From Anaerolineae bacterium (lineage in GTDB: Bacteria > Chloroflexota > Anaerolineae > JAAYZQ01): a DNA stretch of 29,166 bases. Below the pieces are notes generated by a model. It was given only the letters and a program-made list of their open reading frames with translations. It did no database searches and was not told the DNA's origin. This document shows, one piece after another, positions 13,797 to 22,255 of the stretch (positions are counted from its first letter, which is position 1; every line of letters starts with the position of its first letter). The DNA lies in assembly GCA_016929795.1 (NCBI GenBank), contig JAFGIA010000176.1, forward strand, positions 1 to 29,166, given 5' to 3'. Both the position numbers and the translations under genes were made by a program.

Positions 13797-14780
13797 ATGT
13801 TTGAACGGAGAAACTCAATCGTTAGCCTGGTGCTGGCACTGCTGGCGACTTTCCTGGTCGTCACGTCGGCTGGATGTGGCTCAACCGGCAGCGAGGCGGT
13901 GTCGGCTGGAGGCAAGTTGGAAGGAACGGTCACCATCTCGGGGGCATGGGCGCTCTACCCCTTAATGGTGCGCTGGGGCGAAGAGTTTCAAAAGCTCAAC
14001 CCCGGCGTGCAGTTCGATATCTCGGCTGGCGGCGCAGGCAAGGGCATGTCTGATGCGCTGGCAGACGCCGTCGATATCGGCATGGTATCGCGCGAGATCT
14101 ATCAGGAAGAGATCGACAAGGGCGCCTTCTGGATCGCTGTCACCAAAGACGCAGTCTTTCCGACGGTCAGCGAGGCAAACCCTGTGTGGGACGACCTGCA
14201 CAGGCAGGGCATTGACCAGGAGACCTTTGTCGGCACCTTTGTGACAGGCGAGATCACCACCTGGGGACAGGTCGTGGGCCGGCCGGAGGTGACCGACCCG
14301 ATCCACGTCTTTACGCGCTCTGATGCATGTGGCGCCGCCGATACGTGGGCACAGTACCTCGGCAAGGACCAGGAGGACCTGCTGGGCATCGCTGTGTATG
14401 GCGATCCGGGCCTGCTCGACGCGGTCATCAAGGACCCACTCGGCATCGGCTATAACAACCTGAACTATGCATTCGACCTGGACAGCGGGATGCCGGTGGC
14501 AGGGGCGCGCGTGGCGCCGATCGACATCGACGGCAACGGGCAGGCGGACGAGACAGAAGTGTACGACACCAAGGAGCAGGCAGTGATCGCCGTCGGGACG
14601 AATGCATACCCTTCCCCGCCAGCCCGTGACCTTAACGTGGTGACGCGCGGCAAGCCGGAAGGGCTGACCGCGGCATTCATCCGCTGGATCCTGACCGACG
14701 GCCAGGCGTACGTCGATGAGGCAGGATACATCACGCTTCCAGCAGACAAGCTGGCGAGCGAACTGAGCAAGCTCGACTAG
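13797..14780 (+). CDS. pstS: Phosphate-type ABC substrate-binding lipoprotein
   Basis: A 327-residue periplasmic-type binding protein. The N-terminus has a hydrophobic segment and a likely lipobox ending SAG-Cys22, so it should be a membrane-tethered lipoprotein. TISGAWALYPLMVRWGEEF and ISAGGAGKGMSDALADAVDIGMVSREI are the PstS-family signatures for the anion-binding site. TRSDACGAADTW replaces the usual RSDGSGT loop. Phosphate is the expected ligand, supported by the PstC, PstA and PstB homologues downstream and the Pho-type promoter upstream; another oxyanion is possible. ATG at 13797 with GGGAGG 4 bp upstream. Confidence 0.85.
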   Translation: MFERRNSIVSLVLALLATFLVVTSAGCGSTGSEAVSAGGKLEGTVTISGAWALYPLMVRWGEEFQKLNPGVQFDISAGGAGKGMSDALADAVDIGMVSREIYQEEIDKGAFWIAVTKDAVFPTVSEANPVWDDLHRQGIDQETFVGTFVTGEITTWGQVVGRPEVTDPIHVFTRSDACGAADTWAQYLGKDQEDLLGIAVYGDPGLLDAVIKDPLGIGYNNLNYAFDLDSGMPVAGARVAPIDIDGNGQADETEVYDTKEQAVIAVGTNAYPSPPARDLNVVTRGKPEGLTAAFIRWILTDGQAYVDEAGYITLPADKLASELSKLD

Positions 14781-14781
14781 G

Positions 14782-15783
14782 ATGATGGAAGAAACCAAGG
14801 GGACGCTGCCGCTCCTGCTTCAGTGGCGACAGCGCTGGGCAGCAAGCACCGTCGCGCTGCGTCCTAGCCGGCGCAGCCGCGATCGCCTGGCAGAGCGGCT
14901 GATGGGCGGCCTCGCTCTGGCAGCGGTGCTGCTCGTGCCCCTGGTCGCAGTTGCGCTTCTGCTGCGCGCGCAGCCGATCCTGGCGGCCCGCCCCTTGGCA
15001 GAGCTCCTCCTGTCGACGGCGTGGCACCCGCTGCGGGGGGAGTTTGGCTTCTATCCGTTCATCATGGGCACGTTGTGGGTGACGGGGATGGCCATGGTCA
15101 TCGCCGTCCCTCCCTCGCTGCTCACCGCGATCTTTATGGCCGAGTACGCCTCACCACGCCTGCGGGCAATCACCAAGCCGCTTGTCGACCTGCTGGCAGG
15201 CATCCCGTCCGTGGTCTATGGGGTGTGGGGTGTGCTGACGGTGGTGCCATTCATCGAGCACTCGGTTGCACCGGTCCTGAAAAGCTCGCTGGGCGGCGCC
15301 ATTCCACTCTTCCGCAGCGACAACCCAACCGGCTATGGTGTGCTTGCAGGAGGCGTGGTGCTGGCGGTGATGGTTTTTCCGAGCATCATAGCCGTCGCCG
15401 AAGAAGTGATCCGCGCCGTGCCGCAGGGACTGCGCGAAGCGTCACTCGCCCTCGGCGCCACACGCTGGCAGATGGTGCGCGGCGTGGTGCTGCGCCGGTC
15501 GTGGCCCGGCGTGATCGCCGCCGTGGTCCTCGGGCTATCGCGCGCGCTGGGCGAGACGATGGCCGTGCTGATGGTCGTCGGCAACTCACCGCAGGTGCCG
15601 CGGTCGATCTTTGACGCGGCCTATCCGCTCACCGCGTTGATCGCCAACAACTATGGCGAGATGATGTCGATCCCGCTCTACGACGCGGCGCTGCTCGGCG
15701 GAGCGCTGATCTTGCTAATCCTTGTCCTTATCTTTAACGTGGCCTCGAGGCTGGTGTTGGTGCGGTTGGTGAGAGGTGAATAA
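14782..15783 (+). CDS. pstC: Phosphate ABC transporter permease
   Basis: A 333-residue inner-membrane permease with about six transmembrane segments after a basic cytoplasmic N-terminus. The coupling-helix (EAA) region reads REASLALGATRWQMVRGVVLRRS, followed by GLSRALGETMAVLMVVGN, both diagnostic of PstC. AGIPSVVYGVWG is the conserved membrane motif shared with PstA. The ATG follows the pstS stop by one base and has only a weak AGGA, so translation is probably coupled. An unusual 8-bp repeat array separates it from pstA. Confidence 0.9.
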   Translation: MMEETKGTLPLLLQWRQRWAASTVALRPSRRSRDRLAERLMGGLALAAVLLVPLVAVALLLRAQPILAARPLAELLLSTAWHPLRGEFGFYPFIMGTLWVTGMAMVIAVPPSLLTAIFMAEYASPRLRAITKPLVDLLAGIPSVVYGVWGVLTVVPFIEHSVAPVLKSSLGGAIPLFRSDNPTGYGVLAGGVVLAVMVFPSIIAVAEEVIRAVPQGLREASLALGATRWQMVRGVVLRRSWPGVIAAVVLGLSRALGETMAVLMVVGNSPQVPRSIFDAAYPLTALIANNYGEMMSIPLYDAALLGGALILLILVLIFNVASRLVLVRLVRGE

Positions 15784-15823
15784 CGTGCGAACGCGCAAAC
15801 GTGCAAACGTGCAAACGTTGAAA
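15784..15823. repeat. Five tandem 8-bp repeats between pstC and pstA
   Basis: The units are CGTGCGAA, CGCGCAAA, CGTGCAAA, CGTGCAAA and CGTTGAAA, directly after the pstC stop codon. The pstA ribosome site (GGAGAGG) follows. The 8-bp period equals that of the array at 27246-27316, although the sequences differ. Confidence 0.7.
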
Positions 15824-15839
15824 TGGCCAAGGAGAGGAT

Positions 15840-16709
15840 ATGAATAGGCAGCGAGCGCGCATCGAAGAGATATTCTTCAAAAGCCTGATGATCCTGTCGA
15901 CGGCGACCGTCCTCGGCAGCCTGGCGCTCATCCTGGGCACGGTCGTGTGGCGAGGGCTGCCGGCGCTCAACCTCGACATGATCACCCAGACCCCCAAGGG
16001 GGGCTACTACCTCGGCAAGGAGGGGGGCATCCTGAATGCCATCGTCGGCTCCCTCTACCTGGCAGGCGGTGCGACGATCCTGGCGCTGCTCGCCAGCCTG
16101 CCGATCGCCATCTACTTGCAGATGTACGCCACGCGCTCTGGACAGGTGCACTCGGGGCGTGCCGAGGTGATCCGGCTGGCACTCGACGTGCTGTGGGGCG
16201 TACCAAGCATCGTCTATGGCGCCTTTGGATTCATCATCATGCTCTGGCTCGGCATCCGTGCCTCGCTGCTGGCAGGCATCCTGGCACTGGCCCTCTTGGA
16301 GCTGCCGATCATGGTGCGCGCCATGGACGAGACGATCGCCATGGTGCCCTGGGCGCTGAAGGAAGCTTCGTATGCGCTGGGTGCCACGCGGCTCGAGACA
16401 GCCTTCAGGGTCGTGGTCCGCCAGACGGCGCCGGGGCTGGTGACGGCCATGCTGCTCGCGTTCGGCCGGGGCATTGGCGATGCGGCGGCCGTGCTTTTTA
16501 CCGCGGGCTATACCGACCGCCTGCCCGACTCGCTTCTCAGCCCTGCTGCCTCGCTGCCGCTCGCCGTCTTTTTCCAGCTCGGAACCCCTTTCCCGGCGGT
16601 GCAGGAGCGTGCCTACGCCTCGGCGCTCGTACTGACGATCCTGATCCTGAGCCTGAGCATCGTCTCGCGCCGGCTGGCCGGGCGCCTGACGAAACATGTC
16701 ATCCGATAG
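15840..16709 (+). CDS. pstA: Phosphate ABC transporter permease
   Basis: A 289-residue partner of PstC in the membrane channel. It has about six transmembrane segments, LWGVPSIVYGAFG (the PstA/PstC membrane motif), and the coupling-helix region KEASYALGATRLETAFRVVVRQT followed by AFGRGIGDAAAVLFTAGY. TPKGGYYLGKEGGILNAIVGSLYL in the periplasmic loop also matches PstA. ATG at 15840 with AGGAGAGG just upstream. It ends 19 bp before the preferred pstB start. Confidence 0.9.
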   Translation: MNRQRARIEEIFFKSLMILSTATVLGSLALILGTVVWRGLPALNLDMITQTPKGGYYLGKEGGILNAIVGSLYLAGGATILALLASLPIAIYLQMYATRSGQVHSGRAEVIRLALDVLWGVPSIVYGAFGFIIMLWLGIRASLLAGILALALLELPIMVRAMDETIAMVPWALKEASYALGATRLETAFRVVVRQTAPGLVTAMLLAFGRGIGDAAAVLFTAGYTDRLPDSLLSPAASLPLAVFFQLGTPFPAVQERAYASALVLTILILSLSIVSRRLAGRLTKHVIR

Positions 16710-16728
16710 AAACCTGGTGGAGATAGAG

Positions 16729-17508
16729 ATGGAATCGCTGCCTCACATTCTGATCAAAGAACTACAGGCTTGGTACCGCACCGACCAGGCACTGAAGGGC
16801 ATCAACGCGCAGGTGCCGGCCCGCCAGATCACGGCAATCATCGGCCCGTCGGGCTGTGGCAAGACAACGCTGCTCCGTTGCCTGAACCGGCTGTTGGAAG
16901 AGACGGAAGGCACGCGTGTCAGCGGCCACGTGTGGCTCGACGGGATGGACATCTATGGATCAGGTGTGGACGTGACTGAGGTGCGCACGCGCGTTGGCAT
17001 GCTCGCACCCAAACCATTCCCCCTGCCGATGTCGATCTATGAAAACGTGGCCTACGGGCGCCGCATCCATGGCATGCAGGGCGTGCTAAACAAGGGCAAC
17101 GGACGCAACCTCGACAAGGCGGTCGAAAAATACCTGCGCGCCGCCGGGCTGTGGGACGAGGTGAAAGACCGCCTGCACGACCCTGCCAGCGGCCTATCTA
17201 CAGGCCAACAGCAGCGCCTCTGCCTGGCACGTGCGCTGGCCGTCGAGCCCGAGGTGCTGTTGTGTGACGAGCCGACCTCGGCCCTCGACCCGATCTCGGC
17301 ACTGCGCATCGAGGAGCAGTTGGAGACGATCAAGTCCGAGACGACGATCGTGATCGTCACTCACCTGCTGCGCCAGGCACGGCGCCTGGCCGACCACGTG
17401 ATCTTTTTATGGATGGGCGAGATGGTTGAAACCGGGCCGGCGAGCCAGGTATTTGGTGCGCCGGCGGACAAGCGGACGCGGGCCTACCTGGCGGGCGATA
17501 TTGGGTAA
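16729..17508 (+). CDS. pstB: Phosphate ABC transporter ATPase with variant Q-loop
   Basis: A 259-residue ABC ATPase energising the PstCA channel. It shows GPSGCGKTT (Walker A), LSTGQQQRLCLARAL (signature, with LSTGQ for LSGGQ), EVLLCDEPTSALDP (Walker B and D-loop) and VTH (switch His). SGVDVTEVRTRVGM and PMSIYENVAYG are PstB hallmarks. The Q-loop, normally FQKPNPFP in PstB, reads APKPFPLP, so the conserved Gln is Pro. I prefer the ATG at 16729, which has GGTGGAG 6 bp upstream. An earlier in-frame ATG at 16696 would overlap pstA by 14 bp and has no ribosome site. Confidence 0.88.
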   Translation: MESLPHILIKELQAWYRTDQALKGINAQVPARQITAIIGPSGCGKTTLLRCLNRLLEETEGTRVSGHVWLDGMDIYGSGVDVTEVRTRVGMLAPKPFPLPMSIYENVAYGRRIHGMQGVLNKGNGRNLDKAVEKYLRAAGLWDEVKDRLHDPASGLSTGQQQRLCLARALAVEPEVLLCDEPTSALDPISALRIEEQLETIKSETTIVIVTHLLRQARRLADHVIFLWMGEMVETGPASQVFGAPADKRTRAYLAGDIG

Positions 17509-17525
17509 GAGGGAGAGGTACCATC

Positions 17526-18569
17526 ATGTTTAGCTGGTGGGCAGACATGGACTGGAGATACCGGATTGGCGGCATTGTCGGCGTGATCGTGCTTGCTGCC
17601 GCGCTTGTCTATGGCCGGCTCGTGCTGGCACGGGCAGAGGGACCGGTGCGGCTGCAGGTGTACGCGTTCAGCACGCAAGAAGAGGTCTTGACCCAGGAGA
17701 TCTTGCCTGCGTTCGAGAAAGCGTGGGAGGAAGAGACGGGGCGCGACCTGACCATCGATGGCATCTTTGGCGCATCAGGCACACTTGCAGGCCAGATCAA
17801 CCTCGGCGCACCCGCTGACGTCGCATTCTTTAGCCACGCGCAGCACGTCACCTACCTGCGCGTGGGGCGTCGAGTGCGCGACACCACACAGGCAGTGCCG
17901 GTGGGCGAGACACCGATGGTGATCGTCGTCCGCCCGGGCAACCCGGAAGGCATTGCTACCTATGCCGACCTGGCCCGCCCAGGTGTGCAGTTGCTCCACG
18001 CCGATCCACACAACTCTGGAGCCGGGCAGTGGGCTGTGCTGGCCGAATATGGCAGCGCGCTGCTCGAAACGGGCGACCCGGCAGCGGCCGAGGCGCAGCT
18101 CAAAGCGGTGTGGGGCAACGTGCACCTGCTCGGTGCCTCGGCACGCTCGATGATGGCCCTGTTCGAGATGGGGGCAGGCGATGCGTTCGTCACCTACGAA
18201 CAGGATGCCCGCCGCGCGCAGGAGCGGGGTGTGCCCCTCGAGATCGTGGTACCGTCCCGCACGATCATCGCACAGCACGTCGCCATAGTCGTGGACGACA
18301 ATGTGACCCTCGTCGAGCGCCCCGTGGCACAGGCCTTTGTCGAGTACCTGCAAAGTGAAGCAGCGCAGGAGACCTTTGCTCGCTACCATCTGCGCCCTGT
18401 CAGCGATGGGCAGGAGGCATTCCCACCTCTCGGCTCGACCTTTACCGTCGACGCCTTGGGGGGATGGTCGGCCGCCTACACCGACGTGATTGAAAACGTA
18501 TGGGCAGCACAGATCGAGCCCGAACTGGACCTGGACCCTGCTTCCGGGCTGCTGCGGGTGGAGGAGTAG
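17526..18569 (+). CDS. Sulfate-type (Sbp/CysP-like) substrate-binding protein
   Basis: A 347-residue exported binding protein with one N-terminal hydrophobic segment (about 13-33), which is a signal anchor or signal peptide. GASGTLAGQINLGAPADVAFF, HADPHNSGAGQWAVLAEYG and VTYEQDA match the family of sulfate/thiosulfate-binding proteins, where these loops hold the oxyanion. No CysT/CysW permease accompanies it, so it may feed PstCA or act as a sensor. ATG at 17526, 17 bp after pstB, with GGGAGAGG upstream. Ligand identity (sulfate, phosphate or another oxyanion) cannot be decided from sequence. Confidence 0.75.
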   Translation: MFSWWADMDWRYRIGGIVGVIVLAAALVYGRLVLARAEGPVRLQVYAFSTQEEVLTQEILPAFEKAWEEETGRDLTIDGIFGASGTLAGQINLGAPADVAFFSHAQHVTYLRVGRRVRDTTQAVPVGETPMVIVVRPGNPEGIATYADLARPGVQLLHADPHNSGAGQWAVLAEYGSALLETGDPAAAEAQLKAVWGNVHLLGASARSMMALFEMGAGDAFVTYEQDARRAQERGVPLEIVVPSRTIIAQHVAIVVDDNVTLVERPVAQAFVEYLQSEAAQETFARYHLRPVSDGQEAFPPLGSTFTVDALGGWSAAYTDVIENVWAAQIEPELDLDPASGLLRVEE

Positions 18570-18573
18570 ACGT

Positions 18574-19752
18574 ATGAGCATGGAGCCCAAGAGTGGACAA
18601 CAACCCCCGGATCCGGTGCAGGCAGCCAGGATGAGCACGCTGCCCGCGCCCTTTCCACGCCAATCCGCTGCGCCTGCAATCAAGACCAGGCGCTTTGCCC
18701 TCTGGCGACTGCGCACCCGTGTCGCCAAGATCTTGCTCTTTGTTGTCAGCCTCTACCTGTTCATCCTGGCGATCACGCTGATGAAAGAGGGCGCGCGCGG
18801 GCTGGCGCCGCTGCTGCGCAACCTGCTGGCCGTCGGGAGCACGGCGAGCGCCTTGGGCTTTGGCTGGCTTTTTGCATACGCCATCATGAGCGGCTCGCCC
18901 GTCGCCGCCGCCGCACTCACTTTCTTTGACGCCGGCATAGTTGACAAACTGGGCGCTTTTGCTATGATTACGGGTAGCCGGTTGGGGGCCAGTTTCATCG
19001 TGCTCCTGATTGGATTCCTATACGTGCTGCGCGGCCGAGATCGGGCGACGAGCCTGAGCATGGGGCTGTTGGCACTCAGTGTCACAGCGTCGACCTATCT
19101 GCCCGGCCTGCTGTTTGGTGCCGGCATCCTGCACACGGGGGTGCTGGACGGTGTGCAGATGCAGTCGGGAGCGCTGTTGCGCTCGTTCATCGACGGGATG
19201 GTGGATCCCGTCGCCGGTATCGTGGTGAGTCTCGTGCCCAACTGGGCAGTGTTTGCCGTCGGGTTGGGCGTGATCTGGTTCAGTTTTAGCCTGTTCGACA
19301 AATGTCTGCCACAGATGACGCTCAAAGAGAGCCAGCTTGGATGGATGTCACGTCTCGTCTACCGGCCGTGGGTCATGTTCACCCTGGGCGCGCTGATCAC
19401 GCTCATGTCCATGTCGGTCAGCCTGTCGCTAAGCATCCTCGTCCCCCTCAGCAACCGCGGGTTCGTACGCCGCGAGAATGTGATTCCCTACATCATGGGC
19501 GCCAACATCACCACATTTGTCGACACGCTGCTTGCCGCGGTGCTGCTCAACAACCCTCCCGCCTTTACCATCGTCCTGGTCGAGATGTTCAGCATTACCG
19601 TGGTGTCGATCGTTATCTTGCTGACCCTGTACAAGCGCTATCAGCACTGGATGCTCGGGTTCGTGCGCTGGATCACGGCCAGCAACAGGAACCTGGCCAT
19701 CTTTATGGCAGCGATCTTTTTCGTGCCTATCGTGCTCGTGTTTGTCCGTTGA
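18574..19752 (+). CDS. Na/Pi-cotransporter-like membrane protein without PhoU domain
   Basis: A 392-residue protein with a 45-residue cytoplasmic N-terminus and about nine hydrophobic segments. Two related regions, SGSPVAAAALTFFDAGIVDK...MITGSRLGAS (107-140) and SVSLSLSILVPLSNRG...MGANITTFVDT (281-318), correspond to the paired QSSSAT...GANIGTT repeats of the Na/Pi cotransporter family (PF02690), though both are divergent. The C-terminal PhoU-like domain found in many NptA/YjbB proteins is absent. It sits 4 bp after the sulfate-type binding protein gene, with GGAGGAG upstream. A role in phosphate uptake or release is likely from context; the ion used is unknown. Confidence 0.65.
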   Translation: MSMEPKSGQQPPDPVQAARMSTLPAPFPRQSAAPAIKTRRFALWRLRTRVAKILLFVVSLYLFILAITLMKEGARGLAPLLRNLLAVGSTASALGFGWLFAYAIMSGSPVAAAALTFFDAGIVDKLGAFAMITGSRLGASFIVLLIGFLYVLRGRDRATSLSMGLLALSVTASTYLPGLLFGAGILHTGVLDGVQMQSGALLRSFIDGMVDPVAGIVVSLVPNWAVFAVGLGVIWFSFSLFDKCLPQMTLKESQLGWMSRLVYRPWVMFTLGALITLMSMSVSLSLSILVPLSNRGFVRRENVIPYIMGANITTFVDTLLAAVLLNNPPAFTIVLVEMFSITVVSIVILLTLYKRYQHWMLGFVRWITASNRNLAIFMAAIFFVPIVLVFVR

Positions 19753-19785
19753 CCTGATGTCAGATCAAACAAAGGAGTTTTCATC

Positions 19786-20649
19786 GTGCGCATCTTGATC
19801 GCTGTGTATGGGTCGATTCACGACAAAGCCGCCGTCAGCCTGGGCGCCCAGATCGCGCGCCGCGCCAGGGTAGCGCCTACTCTGCTTGCCGTGGCCTCAC
19901 CAAATGGCAAAAAGGCGGACAGCCTCCTCGCGTGCGCGCGCGAATCGCTGGCCAGCGAGAGAGCCGACGCCGAGACGAGGGTCGAGACAGGCTCAGTGGT
20001 GGACCGGACGTTGAGCATCGCGCGGCAGGGCGGATATGAGTTGGTGGTCGTGGGCGAAGGCACAGACCCTCACTCCGTGCTGCGCCGCTGGCAGGAGCCT
20101 GTAGGTGTGCGCATCGTCAAAGATGCCCCCTGCCCGATCCTGGTGGTCAAAGGCCCGCCCCGCCCGATCCGCCGCATCCTGCTGTGCGACAGCGGTGCGG
20201 GCAGCCCGGCGATCAGCCCATTCGCCGACGAAATCGACCCGACACGGGGAGCCGCCACCCCCTTGCGCCGGTTCGCCACCCGGCTGGTGGAGCTGCTAGC
20301 AGGAGATGAAGAAGTGACAGTGCTGCACGTCATGTCGCAAATGAGCGCGCGCCCGGGCGTCCGTGGCAACCAGTTGCGCGCGGATGCACAGGAGCTGATC
20401 CAGGAGCGCACGCCGGAGGGCGAGTTGCTGGAGGCAGACGTACAGATGCTCACCCTGCCTGGTGTCCAGTGCTACCCGGCGGTGCGCCATGGCCTGGTCG
20501 TAGACGAGATCGTGGCCCAGGCCCGTGACGGTGACCACGACCTGGTGATGATCGGCGCCCACCGTGGCCCTGGCTGGCAGCGGCTCCTGCTCGACGACCT
20601 GGCCAGCCATATCGTGCGGCACGTGGACCGGCCGGTGCTGGTGGTATAA
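19786..20649 (+). CDS. Tandem universal stress protein
   Basis: A 287-residue soluble protein with two USP-like domains. The first (about 1-122) opens MRILIAVYGSIHDKAAVSLG and ends ELVVVGEGTD...VRIVKDAPCPILVVKG. The second (about 128-287) opens RRILLCDSGAG and ends HDLVMIGAHRGPGWQRLLLDDLASHIVRHVDRPVLVV. The second domain carries a 60-residue insertion and a GAHRGPG loop close to the nucleotide-binding signature. The start is GTG at 19786 with AAAGGAG 8 bp upstream. It abuts the kinase gene with no gap, so it belongs to the same operon and is likely part of its stress-response branch. Confidence 0.8.
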   Translation: MRILIAVYGSIHDKAAVSLGAQIARRARVAPTLLAVASPNGKKADSLLACARESLASERADAETRVETGSVVDRTLSIARQGGYELVVVGEGTDPHSVLRRWQEPVGVRIVKDAPCPILVVKGPPRPIRRILLCDSGAGSPAISPFADEIDPTRGAATPLRRFATRLVELLAGDEEVTVLHVMSQMSARPGVRGNQLRADAQELIQERTPEGELLEADVQMLTLPGVQCYPAVRHGLVVDEIVAQARDGDHDLVMIGAHRGPGWQRLLLDDLASHIVRHVDRPVLVV

Positions 20650-21444
20650 GTGACCACCTCCTCTTCCTCTGACAGCCCGCCAGCGCCGCAGGCGGAGCTT
20701 CTGGCGAGAATTGACGAACTGGAAGCGCTCAACCGCAGCTATATGGACATGCTCGGCTTTGTGGCCCACGAGTTCAAGAATCCCCTGGCCACAGCCATCG
20801 TCAGCCTCTACACAGTCAAGGATGGATACCTCGGCACGCTCAATCCCGCTCAGGGGCGCCTGCTCGAGTCGCTGGCCCTGAGCCTCGAGTACCTGCAGGA
20901 TCTGGTCAGGAACTATCTCGATCTATCACGCCTCGAAAAAGGCGAGCTGCAGATCAACCCCACCTACTTTCCATTGCACACGCGCGTGGTCGAGCCGGTG
21001 ATCGAGTCGGTAGATCGGGCCCGGGAGAGGCGGGGCATGGAGATCGTGGATCGTGTCCCCCGGGACAAGGTGGTATGCGCCGACGCAGGATTGTTACGCA
21101 TCGTCCTGGAAAACCTGATCGGGAACGCGATCAAGTACGGCCTGGACGGCGGCACGATCCTGGTCGAGGCCCACGAGGTCGACAAGATGCTGGCGTTGAG
21201 CGTCCAGAATGAGAGCCAGGGCATTCCGCCCGAGCAGCTCCCACGCCTGTTCGGCAAATTCAGCCGGCTCGACAACCCGGAGCACACCAGGCAGCGCGGT
21301 ACAGGGCTTGGCCTCTATATCTGCAAAGAGATCATCGAAAAGCATGGTGGCCAGATCTGGGCTGAATCAAACATGGGCGAGTGGGTGCGTTTTACGTTTA
21401 CCCTGCCCGACACAGATGAGAAAGTGAAAAAATCACATGCCTGA
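20650..21444 (+). CDS. Soluble histidine kinase without sensor domain
   Basis: A 264-residue kinase. A short coiled coil (15-35) leads into the H-box FVAHEFKNPLA (phospho-accepting His40), a dimerisation helix pair, the N-box NLIGNAIKYG (155-164), LFGKFSRL (F-box) and GTGLGLYICKEI (G2). The G1 box, usually DxGxGI, reads NESQGI (187-192), losing the Asp that contacts the adenine, so ATP binding may be altered. There is no transmembrane segment and no PAS/HAMP domain, so input must come from a partner protein, possibly the USP or Pst components. The start is GTG at 20650, immediately after the TAA of the USP gene. It overlaps the next gene by 8 bp. Confidence 0.82.
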   Translation: MTTSSSSDSPPAPQAELLARIDELEALNRSYMDMLGFVAHEFKNPLATAIVSLYTVKDGYLGTLNPAQGRLLESLALSLEYLQDLVRNYLDLSRLEKGELQINPTYFPLHTRVVEPVIESVDRARERRGMEIVDRVPRDKVVCADAGLLRIVLENLIGNAIKYGLDGGTILVEAHEVDKMLALSVQNESQGIPPEQLPRLFGKFSRLDNPEHTRQRGTGLGLYICKEIIEKHGGQIWAESNMGEWVRFTFTLPDTDEKVKKSHA

Positions 21445-22255
21445 CCCAACGCATATCCTGGTGATCGACGACGATGCGCAGCTTCTCGACACCCTCGTCA
21501 CCCTGCTCGAAAACGTCGGCTACGCCGTCTCTCCTGCTTCCACATTGGAAGAGGCAGTACACGCTGCGCGCAAGCATCCCCCCGACCTGATCGTGCTGGA
21601 CCTCTCCCTGCCGGGCGTGGAGCAGGCCGAAGAAAAAGACAGGATCCGCCCCCTGTACGAGAGCCTGGACCGGCCCCGCACACCGCTCCTCATCCTGTCA
21701 GGCCCCAAGGGCACGGTCGAGGCCCCTGCGCGATGGCAGATGGAGGATGCGGTTGCCCCTCCGCAGGCGGTGCTTGACAAGCCGTTCAAGCCGCGCGCGC
21801 TCCTGGACCAGATCGAGGAGCTGCTCGATCTGGCCGAGGCAGCCGGGCAGGAAGCCAGGGGGGCGATCCTGGTCGTGGATGACGATCCCGATTTCCAGCA
21901 GATCATTGGCTTCATCCTCCAGTTGCATGGCTACCGCGTCACTTCGGCCTCCAGTGGTGCTGAGGCACTGGCCCTGATGAACCGCAAAAGGCCCGACCTG
22001 GTGATCCTGGACGTGATGATGCGCACCGTCCTCGACGGGTTGGGCGTCAGCGAAGCGATGCACCGCGATCCCGCCCTGAAAGACGTGCCCGTGCTCATGG
22101 TCTCTTCCATTGCCGACACCGAGTATGCCGACGCCTTCCCCACCGACCAGCCACTCCACGTCGACGCGTGGATCACCAAGCCGGTGAGCCCGGATGATCT
22201 GCTGGCCAGGATCGAGCGGCTGATCGGCCCATTGCATCACCCAAGCAGAGAATGA
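21437..22255 (+). CDS. Double receiver (REC-REC) response regulator with no output domain
   Basis: A 272-residue protein with two complete receiver domains. REC1 has acidic residues DDD (11-13), phospho-accepting Asp55 (IVLDLSLPG) and Lys115 (DKPF). REC2 has DDD (148-150), Asp192 (VILDVMM) and Lys248 (TKPV). No DNA-binding, enzymatic or other output domain follows, so it probably works as a phosphorelay or protein-interaction hub rather than as the PhoB-type activator implied by the promoter. REC1 has a longer segment between Asp55 and Lys115 than usual. It overlaps the kinase gene by 8 bp, and its TGA stop overlaps a possible ATG (ATGA, 22252). Confidence 0.85.
   Translation: MPDPTHILVIDDDAQLLDTLVTLLENVGYAVSPASTLEEAVHAARKHPPDLIVLDLSLPGVEQAEEKDRIRPLYESLDRPRTPLLILSGPKGTVEAPARWQMEDAVAPPQAVLDKPFKPRALLDQIEELLDLAEAAGQEARGAILVVDDDPDFQQIIGFILQLHGYRVTSASSGAEALALMNRKRPDLVILDVMMRTVLDGLGVSEAMHRDPALKDVPVLMVSSIADTEYADAFPTDQPLHVDAWITKPVSPDDLLARIERLIGPLHHPSRE

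Noticed and set aside
15784..15823. CRISPR-like array
   Set aside because: Units are 8 bp without spacers and no cas gene is present, so it is a simple tandem repeat.
22253..22255. UGA as selenocysteine codon joining the REC-REC protein to the downstream frame
   Set aside because: The downstream frame is the same as the regulator's, but residues around the TGA show no redox motif and I saw no SECIS-like hairpin; a separate gene with a frameshift is simpler.
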